Assembly (NCBI RefSeq): GCF_026914265.1
Contig: NC_069136.1
Span: 21,110,715 to 21,174,714 of the forward strand
Direction of reading: 5' to 3'
Source: Mya arenaria
Taxonomy: Eukaryota; Mollusca; Bivalvia; Myida; Myidae
DNA length: 64,000 nt
The notes below the pieces were generated by a model, which was given only the letters and a program-made list of their open reading frames with translations, was not told the origin of the DNA and did no database searches. Position 1 is the stretch's first letter; each line of letters opens with the position of its first letter. This document shows positions 24,268 to 36,300 of this stretch, one piece after another. The position numbers were made by a program, and so were the translations under genes.

Positions 24268-24403
24268 CTTTATTCTTCCGATTAAGATTTGATTCGATCA
24301 CACTATTTTGAATGGCTACGTATATCCCTTCATACGTATTGGCTTTTAATGAAACGCCAAAACACATCCCTAAGAAACAAACAAGAACGAGCAGTACGCG
24401 CAT
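24268..24403 (-). pseudogene. Orphan decayed CLCA exon 1 (unit B)
   Basis: Counterpart of the relic at 1910-2045, downstream of gene B: MRVLLVLVCFLGMCFGVSLK then ANTYEGIYVAIQNSVIESNL. It has the same 136-nt length, so the two-base loss predates the large duplication. It keeps ATG, signal peptide and GTAATC donor, and lies upstream of gene A on the same strand. In principle it could act as a distant alternative first exon of gene A, but splicing to phase-0 exon 2 would be out of frame. Confidence 0.75.
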
Positions 24404-25043
24404 GGTCAAGCGATGTTTAGTCCTAATTGAATGAACATCTTAAGGTGTCAACGTACAAATTTACAGTAACCTTTCGTAAATTGAAACCACAATGGTAATA
24501 CTAAGTTATCGACTATCCAAACATATACACCACAATGGTAATACTAAGTTTTCGACTATCCAAATGATTCTAATGAACCACCAATTGACCATGACTTCTG
24601 TATCCCTTGTAGATGATTGGTGTTTGTTTTTTCTGGTCATTTGCCGGAGTGCTTTCTGGAAGCATCGGAATGTCACACGTATCTGAAAACAAGATAATAT
24701 TCCATTACAATGCGTTCAAATAAACACAGTGCTTTAACGGCTAAAATCAATATATAACTATGATAAAAACAAGATGATGGTAAAATAAAATATTCAAAAT
24801 ACACACAACCTTTACTTTGTACAATTTAATTGCATTTAATTCGGTATACTTATAACTGGTCTTTAGAAATTCAATTGCAACACAATATGTTTAGACGAAC
24901 ATTCTGTCAAAGCGCAAAACATACGATTTTTAAATTGACATTAGGTATACGTTTTCTTAAAACAAATACATTTTTCCGAGCTAAACTTTGGGTTAAGAAA
25001 CAAAACGGATAAGAATTTTCTTGAACCTCTTTATATTTTACGT

Positions 25044-27638
25044 TTATGATGTATGTGACCGAGTCATTTTTACGTTACTGTTATTAAGTGACTGTAAAAT
25101 TTGAGCCTCTAAACAGGGTCTTTGTAAACAAATTTGTAAATAGTTTGTGCGCATACCTTCTTTTTGTGGATCTTCCGTGGATTGTGATTTCTCCTTCAGT
25201 TTACGCCGTCGTAAAATGATAACGACGATTACTGCAATAACGATGATAACAGGCACTGTTGTTCCAATCACAGCTCCAATAATTACCCCCACGTTGGTTT
25301 TCTTATCCACAATACGGTTTGGACTGTATGTATGATTCGTTCGTCCGTTAAAGGACATCTTAGATCCTGTTACAGGGAAAAAGGCATTGAATATAACTAT
25401 TGCACTTTCGAAACATAAATCTCTTCTAATATTAGTTTAGGTCAGTTTCTATAAGTTTCGTACATGAAATACGACTTAATTGTTCTGAACTTTACAGACA
25501 TGCTTACCATTTGCTATAACTATTGACACAATATTAGACATAGCTCCCTCATTTCCAACCTCATCTACTGCTCTGATGACCAAAAAAGCTGTCTCGATAA
25601 ATTCCTCTTCAGCTGTTACAGAAATATCGACAGTCTCATCTTCGCCTGTGTCTCTAGGTTCAAGGTTTTGTTGACCAATGTCCAGATCTTGCGCATTTTC
25701 GAAATTATTTAACAAAGTGTCGAAGTCGGTTGCGTATCGGAGTTGATACTTTGTTGCTAAAATGGAAATAAATTTAACTGTTTATCTAAATGAATTGAAC
25801 TTTAAATACTTGTTTTAAATTTCTCTAAATATTCAAAGAAAATATGTCAAGTATAAAATCAAAGATACAAGAAGATACATTTACCTTGACCAGTGTAACT
25901 GTCGTCACCCGTTGCTGTCCAGCGTATAGTAAAATGTCGGGTGTTTCCATTCGTTTCCACATCTTCTATTCGGAGATCAGTAATTCGACCAGGGGGTGAA
26001 GTATCCCCGATCGTTGTTGGAGATAATTCGGCATCCTCAACAAGAGAAAACCTTTCAAAACTTTCCTCGATAACATTTTTTTCAAAAGCGTCTGTATAAA
26101 AAGTGTACTGGTTAAAACATCATTCAATTCCATTTAAATTAACGATTGGATATTAACATGAAAACAATATAAAAACAGATAGCGATAAAATAAAAGAAAT
26201 CCATAAAAGAGTGAGATAAAACATGCATAAAGAAAACAATTATCTGTAATACAATACACATTGTAATAGAAGTCCAAGCATACATTCGAACAATTTTATA
26301 ATTGAAACACGACGTTTTACCGGCTACAAACATGAAGCGATTTTTTAGTTACCTGGGTTAAGAGTTGCCGCGCCGACAATGCCAGTTACAATAATAATTG
26401 AATTTGCCTTCACAATGACTCGGGTTTCACTTCGGCCTGCTTTGGAACATCTAAATTTTCCTGTGTAAGTGCCATCACCTGCTGAAATGTCTTTACCTAA
26501 ATAAGTGAGTAGCCATATGAAAGTATCACTCAAATGAAATGTTGAACCTGATGAAATATTGATTACAATAAAATACCACGTAAGCATTTGGTTTTGAAGG
26601 TTGGCATAAGTCTCGTAGTATGACTGCCAGATATACTTTGTGCTTCGCCATTTAAAAATTGTTAAAAAAATCTTGGCTCCATTAAGTAGTCTAGGCATTA
26701 TTTCGTTTATTTTAGACAAGAAAAATGGTATTGGGCCCATATAAGTACATTAATGTAGTCGCATTTTGTAAATTTTAAACAGGTAAAATGCTTAGAATTG
26801 TAACCTTTTCCATTGTCCAGTAAAAATACAAAACAATTTCCAGACTTGGCGCTGACTTTGGCACTCAAAACAGGAGCGTTCCCCTTCAACACGTCAGTAT
26901 AAACAACGTCATCGAGGAAACGGGTCGTCACGGTAACTTGATTGCTATCCTTTGGTTTAGATTTCACATCATACTCCCAGTTTATAGCTGTATCAGGCTT
27001 TGTATTAACAACAACAGAATATGTACCGTTCTGAAAAAAATCACAAACGCATATATTGAGATACTAACGATGGTTACTCGAGATGATTAACAAATGTAAC
27101 TAGAAACTAGACTTTAGCCCTGTTATGTCATCTAGACATTTTGTAGCAGACCTTGGTCTTAACCTAAATCATTTTCACAAAACATACATGGACATAACTT
27201 CAACCCCCCCCCCAGAAATTCCGAAGTAAAACAAGAACCTTAAACATATGCCCATCTGTTGTAGACGCAAAAAATGCAGATATATTATGTTCACTCTAAA
27301 ACCATTTGACGCGCATCGCATGTGTTATTGAAGATACTAAGATAGTCCAAGATTAAAAGAACAACACAACAGCATTACTTTGTAGCAAACCTAGGTCAAT
27401 AAATGTAGTATCGTAACGCCCAACTTACTGTTAACTCTCCAGCCAACCGTGCCATGAGCGGTGTCTCACTTAAATCTGAACTTGTCTCGTGGAAGCCACC
27501 CGCACCTTTTATTTCAAAGTCATATTTTAGGTTTGGGTGGCTGGGAAATATGGCAACAGTTGTGTTTAATCCCATTCCAGTATCTATTGTGAAATTGAAT
27601 TTCAACACGCTGCTGTCCTTAACCGTTCCTGATCTCAT
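25044..27638 (-). CDS. CLCA: CLCA gene B exons 11-16: beta-rich region, FnIII, membrane helix
   Basis: Exon 11 differs from gene A at 13 of 70 residues, exon 12 at about 9 of 75, exon 13 at none, exon 14 at 2 of 69, exon 15 at 4 of 83, exon 16 at about 7. The helix core and RRRKLKEK are unchanged. The acceptor of exon 11 is TAG followed by ATGAGATC, giving MRSGTVKDSS in place of LKSSTVKNSS; the Met is internal, not a start. The stop codon of exon 16 is at the same place as in gene A. Confidence 0.86.
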
Positions 27639-30600
27639 CTACAAGATTAAGCTTTATAATTTAAAAAAACAAACACACACAAAATAATACAAACACAATT
27701 CCGTATCATCTTTGATAAATGCACCAGACAATGTTATTTGTTATTTCCGTAATGTATATGTTTTAACCTTAATCTGAACATCAGTAAATAGTGCTACATT
27801 TCAATGTACGGGTACGTGTACGTGTGGATACCTTTTTGAATATTTCGTCAACCACGACTTCGTTCAATGCATATTTAAAATTGAATATACAAAGGCAGGA
27901 GCATGTGTATGTATCCGATTACCATAAACCGTACATATACAGAATTATACCATTCACATATACTGGTAACGTGGTCTTTCGCAATTGTGTATTGACCTAT
28001 GTTAAAAAAGATTTTATCCTACCTCCTCCGATTTACATCCGCCCCCAGTTATACTCTTTGCCAATGCTTTTGACAAGACAGACACAAACGTATTAGCTCC
28101 TCCTATCTCCAGAAAAAGGCTTTTCCCGCCAGTAATTCTCGCAACGTCGGCGAGTCGTACAGAAGCCTGGTTTGAGATAGCGACTGTATGAATCCGTATA
28201 CCCAGATTTTTTGCTCGGTTTGCCTGCTCTGTTATTGTTAAGTTGCTCTCTGTCTCTTTACCATCAGACATGAGCATAATCTCCGAATGTCTTGTTGATT
28301 TGGGGAAGGTATTTATAATTTCCTGAATTAAAGCAAATTATGGATAAGTTACTGGCAAAATATATTTAGGAAACTAAAGTATCATTGGCTTGCCATTTTA
28401 GTTGCCTTTACAATAAATATAAGTGTATCTGCCACAAACGTTGGGGTACGCTTGTTGAGGTATATTGGAGTCACAATCGGTCGGTCGTTAGGTTGGTCAT
28501 TCCGTTGCATTCCGTTGCAAATTTTCTTGTTCAGAGCATAACTTAAAAACAAATGGAAGGAATTTAATTAAACCATAAACAATAGTTAAGCACAATAAGT
28601 GGAAATGAAGTGTACAACTATAAACCTATTTCAGCTAATTACAAAGTTATTACCCTTTGTTGTTTTTTTTCTTGTCAGAAGCGTTACATCTGAATTACTC
28701 AATGTATTTGAATTAAACAACAATCATTGATTAAGCATTCTAAGTGGAAATGCAATGTACAATAACTTCGGAGTTATGGCCTTTTTAAATAAAATAGTTT
28801 GCCGTTCCTATGTCTAGTTGGAATTCGGGAATATTCGTAACTCATGTTAAAGCTCTAGTTCCCTCCCTTGTTCTTGAAACAGCATTTAATTAATGTATTA
28901 ATTATAAGGAAAGCCTTCATTTTTATCACTTTTAACTATTAAAAGGACCCTACGTACTGCGTATGTGATTCATCACGTCCAAAGTCTCCTTCTGAGGGAT
29001 TCATTAATAGTAACTATACAAATGTGCTGATAAAGGCTATGACGGTTATATGTGATATCTATGTACGCCAGCAGATATTTAGGGCAAGCAGCGAGGATGT
29101 TTATCTAGATTAAACTCAACGTAAAACATTCCATGAATAATAACAAACTTACAAATCTGTCAGAGAACCTCCCTTTCCTTATAAAAGTATTAATGATTTT
29201 AACAATTTTAAAAGACAACTGAACAATGAAATGAGTAGCTCCTACATCTATAGCAAGTTTGAGTCCACATCCGATACATGTACCGCCATCGGGATTCGTT
29301 GGGAGAGCGTTAACTAGAGCATCCCTCGTGGCTTTACTGTCGACCTTAGTAATTGCTGTAAAATAGGCCAGTAAATGAATTACATTTGATTTTAAATATT
29401 GTGGGGTTTTATGCCTATTATGTGTTTGTTAAGCAATCAAAGTAGTTATTTGGCAATGTAAATCGTAGATAGTCATTTATTCATGTGTTTTCATAATTGT
29501 GCTTGGGGGGTTCGGAGACAAGTACACATACTGAAACTTTGGCTGATTTAAAAAAAAATCAAAAAATCATGTGCATTCAGCCGCGTACTCGCGTATAGGC
29601 AGCTACGCGCCTGCAAAATATGATTATAATGTATTCCGCACAATAAGATCTTTATTCATGTAGACCGTCATTGTTTGAAGTACTTTTTATATAGTAGAAC
29701 ATGAAGTGTACTAAAACTCAATGCATTCAATATAGTACAAAAGACATTCATATTATGGAGGTTTTATAGTATTGTGCAATTTAAATCTATCGAGCAGAAT
29801 ATCTACATACACATTTTATTTACGTTGCTTCATATATGATAAAATCAGACTAATTCAATATTATCAGATTGCGTAAAATCGTACAGCATGTTTAATAACC
29901 TTGACAACTAAACACAGAAGGCGCACTTCACCTTTCTTGACAGATGCGCTTGAACTAAACCACACGATTCCGAGGTAGCTATCATCACATATCTCCTCTT
30001 CATTCTCGATTATGTATTTGCCGGTTTCATGCAATCGTACAATCCTCGATGGTGAGTCCTGAATAAAAATAAGCAAAAAGAAATACACGTTTTAGCAGTG
30101 ACCACAAACAACACGAGTCTCAAATCGACTGTCATTTACCGTTTCATTCTTATAAGTAATTATGAAACTCTGGAAAAGGGAACACCCTAAGAACCACCTT
30201 TCTAAAGTCCCCAATATACTCTTATAGTCTTGCAAAAACGTTTAATCATTGATTCATTATATTCAACGTGTTTTAACAAAGATGAATCCTGTAGAAGACA
30301 TACATCTTTCATACTACCAGATGTATCCAGGACAAACACAATTTTGCTCTTTGATTCCTGTAAAATGTTGAATACTGGTGTAGTGTCAGTGTCGTTGGGG
30401 AGAGGTCGACTGTGAACTACAATTAAACCACAGAATACTATGATCATTGACCTTGTCTTTTCTGCAGAGAAACGATGGAGTTCAAGAAGCATTAGCAACA
30501 ATACTTTAGGACGACAATCGTATTATCGTTGATATACTCTTATATTTCAGGTTTGACATTCATTGCCCAATTGTAACCGACCCTTTAAATATCGATATGT

Positions 30601-33319
30601 AATATCTCAATCTTTAAAGCCGCAAAAAACTCCTTTTTACTCCTACCTTAAATATTGAAAATCAAATAAAATAGACAAGAAATCCAATGCGAGTGAGCGT
30701 GATTTATGGCATATGTAATTTGGAGTAGGACATACACGTTCGTAAAAAAATGCCCCTCCCCCTCTGAAATTCAATCAGTGCATGGCGATTACCTCCCAGA
30801 AAATCAGAATGTTCCCTCATGACAGCCCAAACGCTCTTGTAATTACAATACAGGTTCTGTTTGTTCGTTGCAAATTTGTTGTGTCTTTGCGCTGCAGGTG
30901 TGCCGACAGCGTCGTCACAAAACAGGTCAAGCTGTAAAAGAAGTGAATACCCTAAAACCAAACAAAACCCAAATACTAATCATATTCAAGTACTCACTGT
31001 ACACGTTATCCGACGAAAACAAGAACGAATGTTATGTTTGAAGGTCATGTTTTGAAAGGATCTTTTCTTGCAAATATTCACTTCAGAATAGTTCTAAAGC
31101 ATACTTGGTCCACAAATTGATTATCCATGATGGACGCCCCTGCTTCCGGTTGTGTAAGATCAGGACAGAATCGACATTCGGGATGGATGCGACGTGTTAT
31201 GTCATCTGTATCACACCATGGGCTAGGTTTACAGTCTGTACCGAGCCCCACACGGCCTTTGACGTTCCCATTGCAGCTGAAATGTCAATTTGTTAGTGTC
31301 AAAGCGCACCATGATATGAGTTTTATAAAATCCCTATGCAGAGATTTGCTATCCACCTTGTCAAAATGAGAGCAGCGGGGGAGGGGGGGGTATTTTTATT
31401 AGTAGTGAACTAAAATTACAGTACTGAATTTCTTTAACAGTGACCATATAGAATTTGTTAACAATGCCTTCAATAAATTGAAATCATTTCTGATATGAAA
31501 GTTTTGATAGTCAAACATTAAATCGTAAAGTTAATTTTTGAAGGGACTGTACACCAGATTGACACTAAAAAAGTGTTTTTCTGTAACGAATCTCAGGGCA
31601 ATTCTTTAACAGAATGTGTTACGCTTTAATATCATAATTGTAAAAAAGTACCAAAATGTAAAAAAATAAAATATCCCGGGGACCGGGTTCGAACCCGTGT
31701 CACCAAAATTGCAGTCTGGCGTTGTATACACTGAGCTATGGAGGATTACTCTAAATGAGTGGTATATTTAAGCTATATACCGAACTTGTTAATATCACGT
31801 GATAACATCGACTAGCCAATCACGCATAAGGAATGAATTTTACTAGGTAGACATACCCAGTAAACTTTTTTAATGGAAAAATACGAAATAACTGCTAAAC
31901 GTGGTACTTCAGTTAGTAAGTGTCAATTTTTACAAAGTTTATGTCAGTTTCGACAATTTTCTTTTTTCTTGCAAATTGGTCATCTGGTGCACAGTTGCTT
32001 TAAGTCATAATGCAATTGAAAATCATTACCTGATGTAATTTGATAATCACAGTTGTTCTGAAGTTTAATCATAAGTCAATCCACAATGACTTCATTTGCA
32101 GTTTCAGTTTTTTAGATAGATAAAATATTCCAATTACCTTGTGGGTTTCCATTTCCCTTGAGCTTGGTAGAAATAACCTTTGGCTTCCTCATCGGTACCG
32201 TATTCCGAAAACACGCCCCACCGTAGCTGTGCCCATTCGTGAACGAGAACGTTCTCTAGAAAAGGTATTTTGAATATGCTTTAGCTAAAGATTCAATTGG
32301 ATCTTTCGGTTATTAGAAAAGTTGCACGAATAAGGCTTAAAAACAATTTTCCCCATGTTAAGAATACAGCCAACCAGTCAATACACATGTTGTTCTCTTC
32401 ACTCCGTAAAAACAATTACATAAATTTAAAAAAAATTATGGGAACTCGTACTTCCGCTGGTAAATTTAAAAGGAAATACATGACTTATCGCTGTTGTGAT
32501 CTGATTTACAGATTTGTTCAAAACTTTAAACGCAGTTTTTGCAGACAATTTAGTATATTGCATCCAAATGTGTTTATGCGCAATGGAGCTAAAATGATTA
32601 AATTGTTGATGGACGAATTTAACAGGACATTTGTAACCTATAATTGCCGCCATGGCGGATTGATTAAACATACTCTGTCCTTCCTTCGTGTTTTTCGAAC
32701 TCTTGTTTGTTTTTGTCATCTTTACACGCGAAGGTACATACTCCTGTTTCTGCTATCTGTAAACGTTGTCGATCTTGACGTGGAAATGCGACAACGCGAA
32801 CGGCGTAAATGCAAAATAAATCTTATGTTAAGGTATATTAACGTCCGGTAGACACAGGAAAATGTATTCCGCTAACATGATTTTGAACGAAGGCGTCTTA
32901 TCGATTAAAAGTCACTTGGAACTTTTCAGCTCCATCTCCACACCCAATCCCCGTCAATGTGTCTTACCGTGTTTTCCAAAATCAGTCCTGGATGTGTTCT
33001 TGACGAATGACAAGGGGAGATAAGTGTACGTTCCTCCTAGTCCACAAATATCATTGCCAAATGTCCTCGGGGTTATCAGTTGTCCGTCTTCAATCTACAA
33101 GAAAACTAATTTAAAACTGCTGCAGATGTTATGCAAAGCAAGATTCTTTCAAGTATGTTGATCGCAGTGACACCTAAGTCTGGTTATCTTATTTCAATGT
33201 GTAATTGATAATATTGTAGTTTGCCGAAAGTCATCGAGGTTATCATCTGCATGTCTCAAGGTGATGAAAGGCAAGCCTTGTAGCCGGAAGGCGATATTGA
33301 TAACACCAGTGATATTCTT

Positions 33320-33370
<51 letters not shown>

Positions 33371-36300
33371 AATAATCATCATTGTTATAGTAACCGTCTT
33401 ATATTTTATAAAGAAGTTTTGATAACACGAACCTACAAACTGCACTTTTGACACGTTCCTTCTTTGCATGACAAAGGCTTGATTTGAAAAAAAAACAAAA
33501 AAACAAACTATAGATAGTTCTTGAAGGGCTTTTTCTTACCTTGAAGTATCCACGCTCGGACTGTTGGACTGGCTGGGCGTCTCCCTGTGGTGACCAGGAT
33601 TTCGGAACGACGATGTTGATCTCGCCGAAATACACACGCTCTCCGGTAGCTCTGAACAGCAGTCGCGATGCATCAGTGAAGATTTCCTAAAAGAAAGTAC
33701 AAAACTCTACAATAGTTATTTCTCATTTTCTTAAATATTCCGGATTGAATTGTTTGTTACGAACCAATGTCGTCTATAGGTTTTATAAATATCGATAGAT
33801 GCAACCGTAAAACGAATATGTCCGATAAGGGAGAAATTTTTTCGGTTTGCTATACAGACGAGGTTTGTTAACAAACGAATCCTGTACGTATATGGTTGAT
33901 AACGTGAATTATTCAACATATCCACGTGACACTTATTGTCAGTTTTTCATTTGCATAATCGGGCCCAGTATTTACCGAGTAAATGGATGAATTGATTTCA
34001 ACAGTTGATTAAAATTAATTTCACTTCCATGTAAAAAAAAAAAAGTTTAAAAATGATTTTTTTCGTCTGTCGTCATTTCCTAGATACAAATCAATGCAAC
34101 CATTAAACGATTGTATACAATAAAATATAAGAAACTGCATTTTGCAACGAGTTATCAAAGCACCCCGTATAAGTTTGCAAATCCGCTTGATTTATATTCT
34201 TGTTAATGGGCAAAATTTCATAATATTTTGCATAATGTTAGTATATGTGTTTTATATATTGTTTTATATATAAGTATTTTGAAAACTTTATTAAAAGTAT
34301 GAAAAATATTAAGTTACGGTAAACGGTATCTCCAGTTGCCACCAATTGACTTTGATGCTCCAATTTGTGTTTGGAATATCAAATTGGATAATTTTCTGTT
34401 TGGTTAAAGTTTGGAGACAATTAGCAAATAGATCAATCTAATCATTTCATCAATTAATTTGTTCTGTTATTTATTTAATAATATTGCGTGATCATGTGAT
34501 ACTAGAGCGAAAAGGTATTACGTTGGGACATGTCCTACATAACAGATTTCCACAAGAACATATTTTTGGAGCCCGTAGCAGTTCAAGAGATTGGAGAATT
34601 CAGAAGTTCAAGGAAGCAATTTTTACTTTACATAAAAAATGTCATGATAATATATCGCAAACAGGGGTTTTTAATCTTCAATGTAGTTCGCTAACGAACA
34701 GCAAACTTTCAGATCAGCCCCAGTAACTTAAATAATTGGGGGTGCTGGCATCTATCTATCATCAGGGTGATTTACGCGGTATTTTGCGATCTATTTATTT
34801 TAGGCCAGTGCATACGTCAGAACATGATGATTTCCAAGAACTCCGTGAGTCTCTACATGGGTTTCTATAGTAACTGTTTTCTCCATAACTAAGAAAGAAG
34901 TCGACTAAAACAATCAGCCATAAAATGTCATGAATAAATAATTCATTGTGAAATACTTAAATTTTGGCGAATGATAGTTTGTAAATATCATTTGTTTTCG
35001 TATAATAACTGAAATCATATTTGTAAATTGACAAGGCATACCATAATTTTAGCTGCTGTCGTTGAAGTTAGTTCGATAAGAAGCCGAAGCAATACCAATA
35101 AATGAAGGCATCTTTTGTCATTTCAAAATGTCTAGTTTTTGTCATATTTTTGATCAGCTTTGTTAATTAATCTGATTAAAGTTGTCATTAAATGAGTTTG
35201 GCTTTTAATACCATATTTGAGATTTTGTGGAATGCTGCTTGGTCTTAATTTAAAGTTTAAACTGAAAAATCGATTTTTCAGATCAAGACACAGTTACAGT
35301 AGGTGCTGTAAGCGTGAAATCTGGATTTTTTTTTCAGTTTTGCATAACCCTGCTGAAGCTCGTTGTATTTTTTGTTCAATGAATAAAATATTTGACAGTG
35401 TAACCTTCATCTCATAAGGGTTGCAAAATTCGAAGCTCTCATTTTCTGGGCCGATTGTGGGCGCTAATTGAACCAATCAAATCATTTCAAAAATAGACCG
35501 TGGTCAATTTATTTTGGTTGCTGCATTTTTATATCTACAAAATGCTTAAAATTTGTGTTAATATGAAGTATGGCATGCCTTTTGACATACTGCTTAACGA
35601 TATAAATGTTGTGCAAAATATGAAGAATATAGAAGATTATAAAAAAATGTTATTTATAATGTTTAGACTACACAGATACACTTTTAAATCTGATACCCCC
35701 ATAGAACCCCCTTAATTTACAAAGCTCCACCAAGAACTACCTTGGTTAAGTGAAACCTTCTACTTCGTAAACTGAACAAAACGCCGTGCAGTGTTACTTC
35801 CCTTGCAGTACAGTAATCCATTGCCACAATGCAAATCACATGACCATGGATAAATATCACATGATACATAGTTAATGATTGTAATTTATCTTTGATTTTG
35901 ATTTTATTTTCGTATTTCAATCTCAATTTACCTTGAATAACTGAAATGTTATGAAATATCCCCCAAGAAAGAGAATTTAAAAATATATATTGTAAAGCTG
36001 AATTCTAGCTTAACTCGCTCATGGTGACGGAGATCTAGTCTGCTCGTCAGGGAAGATTACTACGTAGGAGGTTGATACTGAGCATTGTATTTTTGAAAAT
36101 AGTAAATATTTAGATTCATTGGAAAAGGGTAATATTTTGACAGACCTGACCGGAGTTTTATTGTGGTTACTTGATACATATACGGGATTCGACGACATCT
36201 AAGGCCTTCCTTATTCAATGAATTTTATTGAAAGAAGTATTTGTTGTATTTCACAGTTGTCATAATGTTCTAAATGTTTAATAGGTAAAAACAGACGCAC

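Noticed and set aside
31676-31747. A working tRNA-Cys gene
   Set aside because: The D stem does not close and the acceptor stem hardly pairs; it sits in a mobile element absent from the sister unit.
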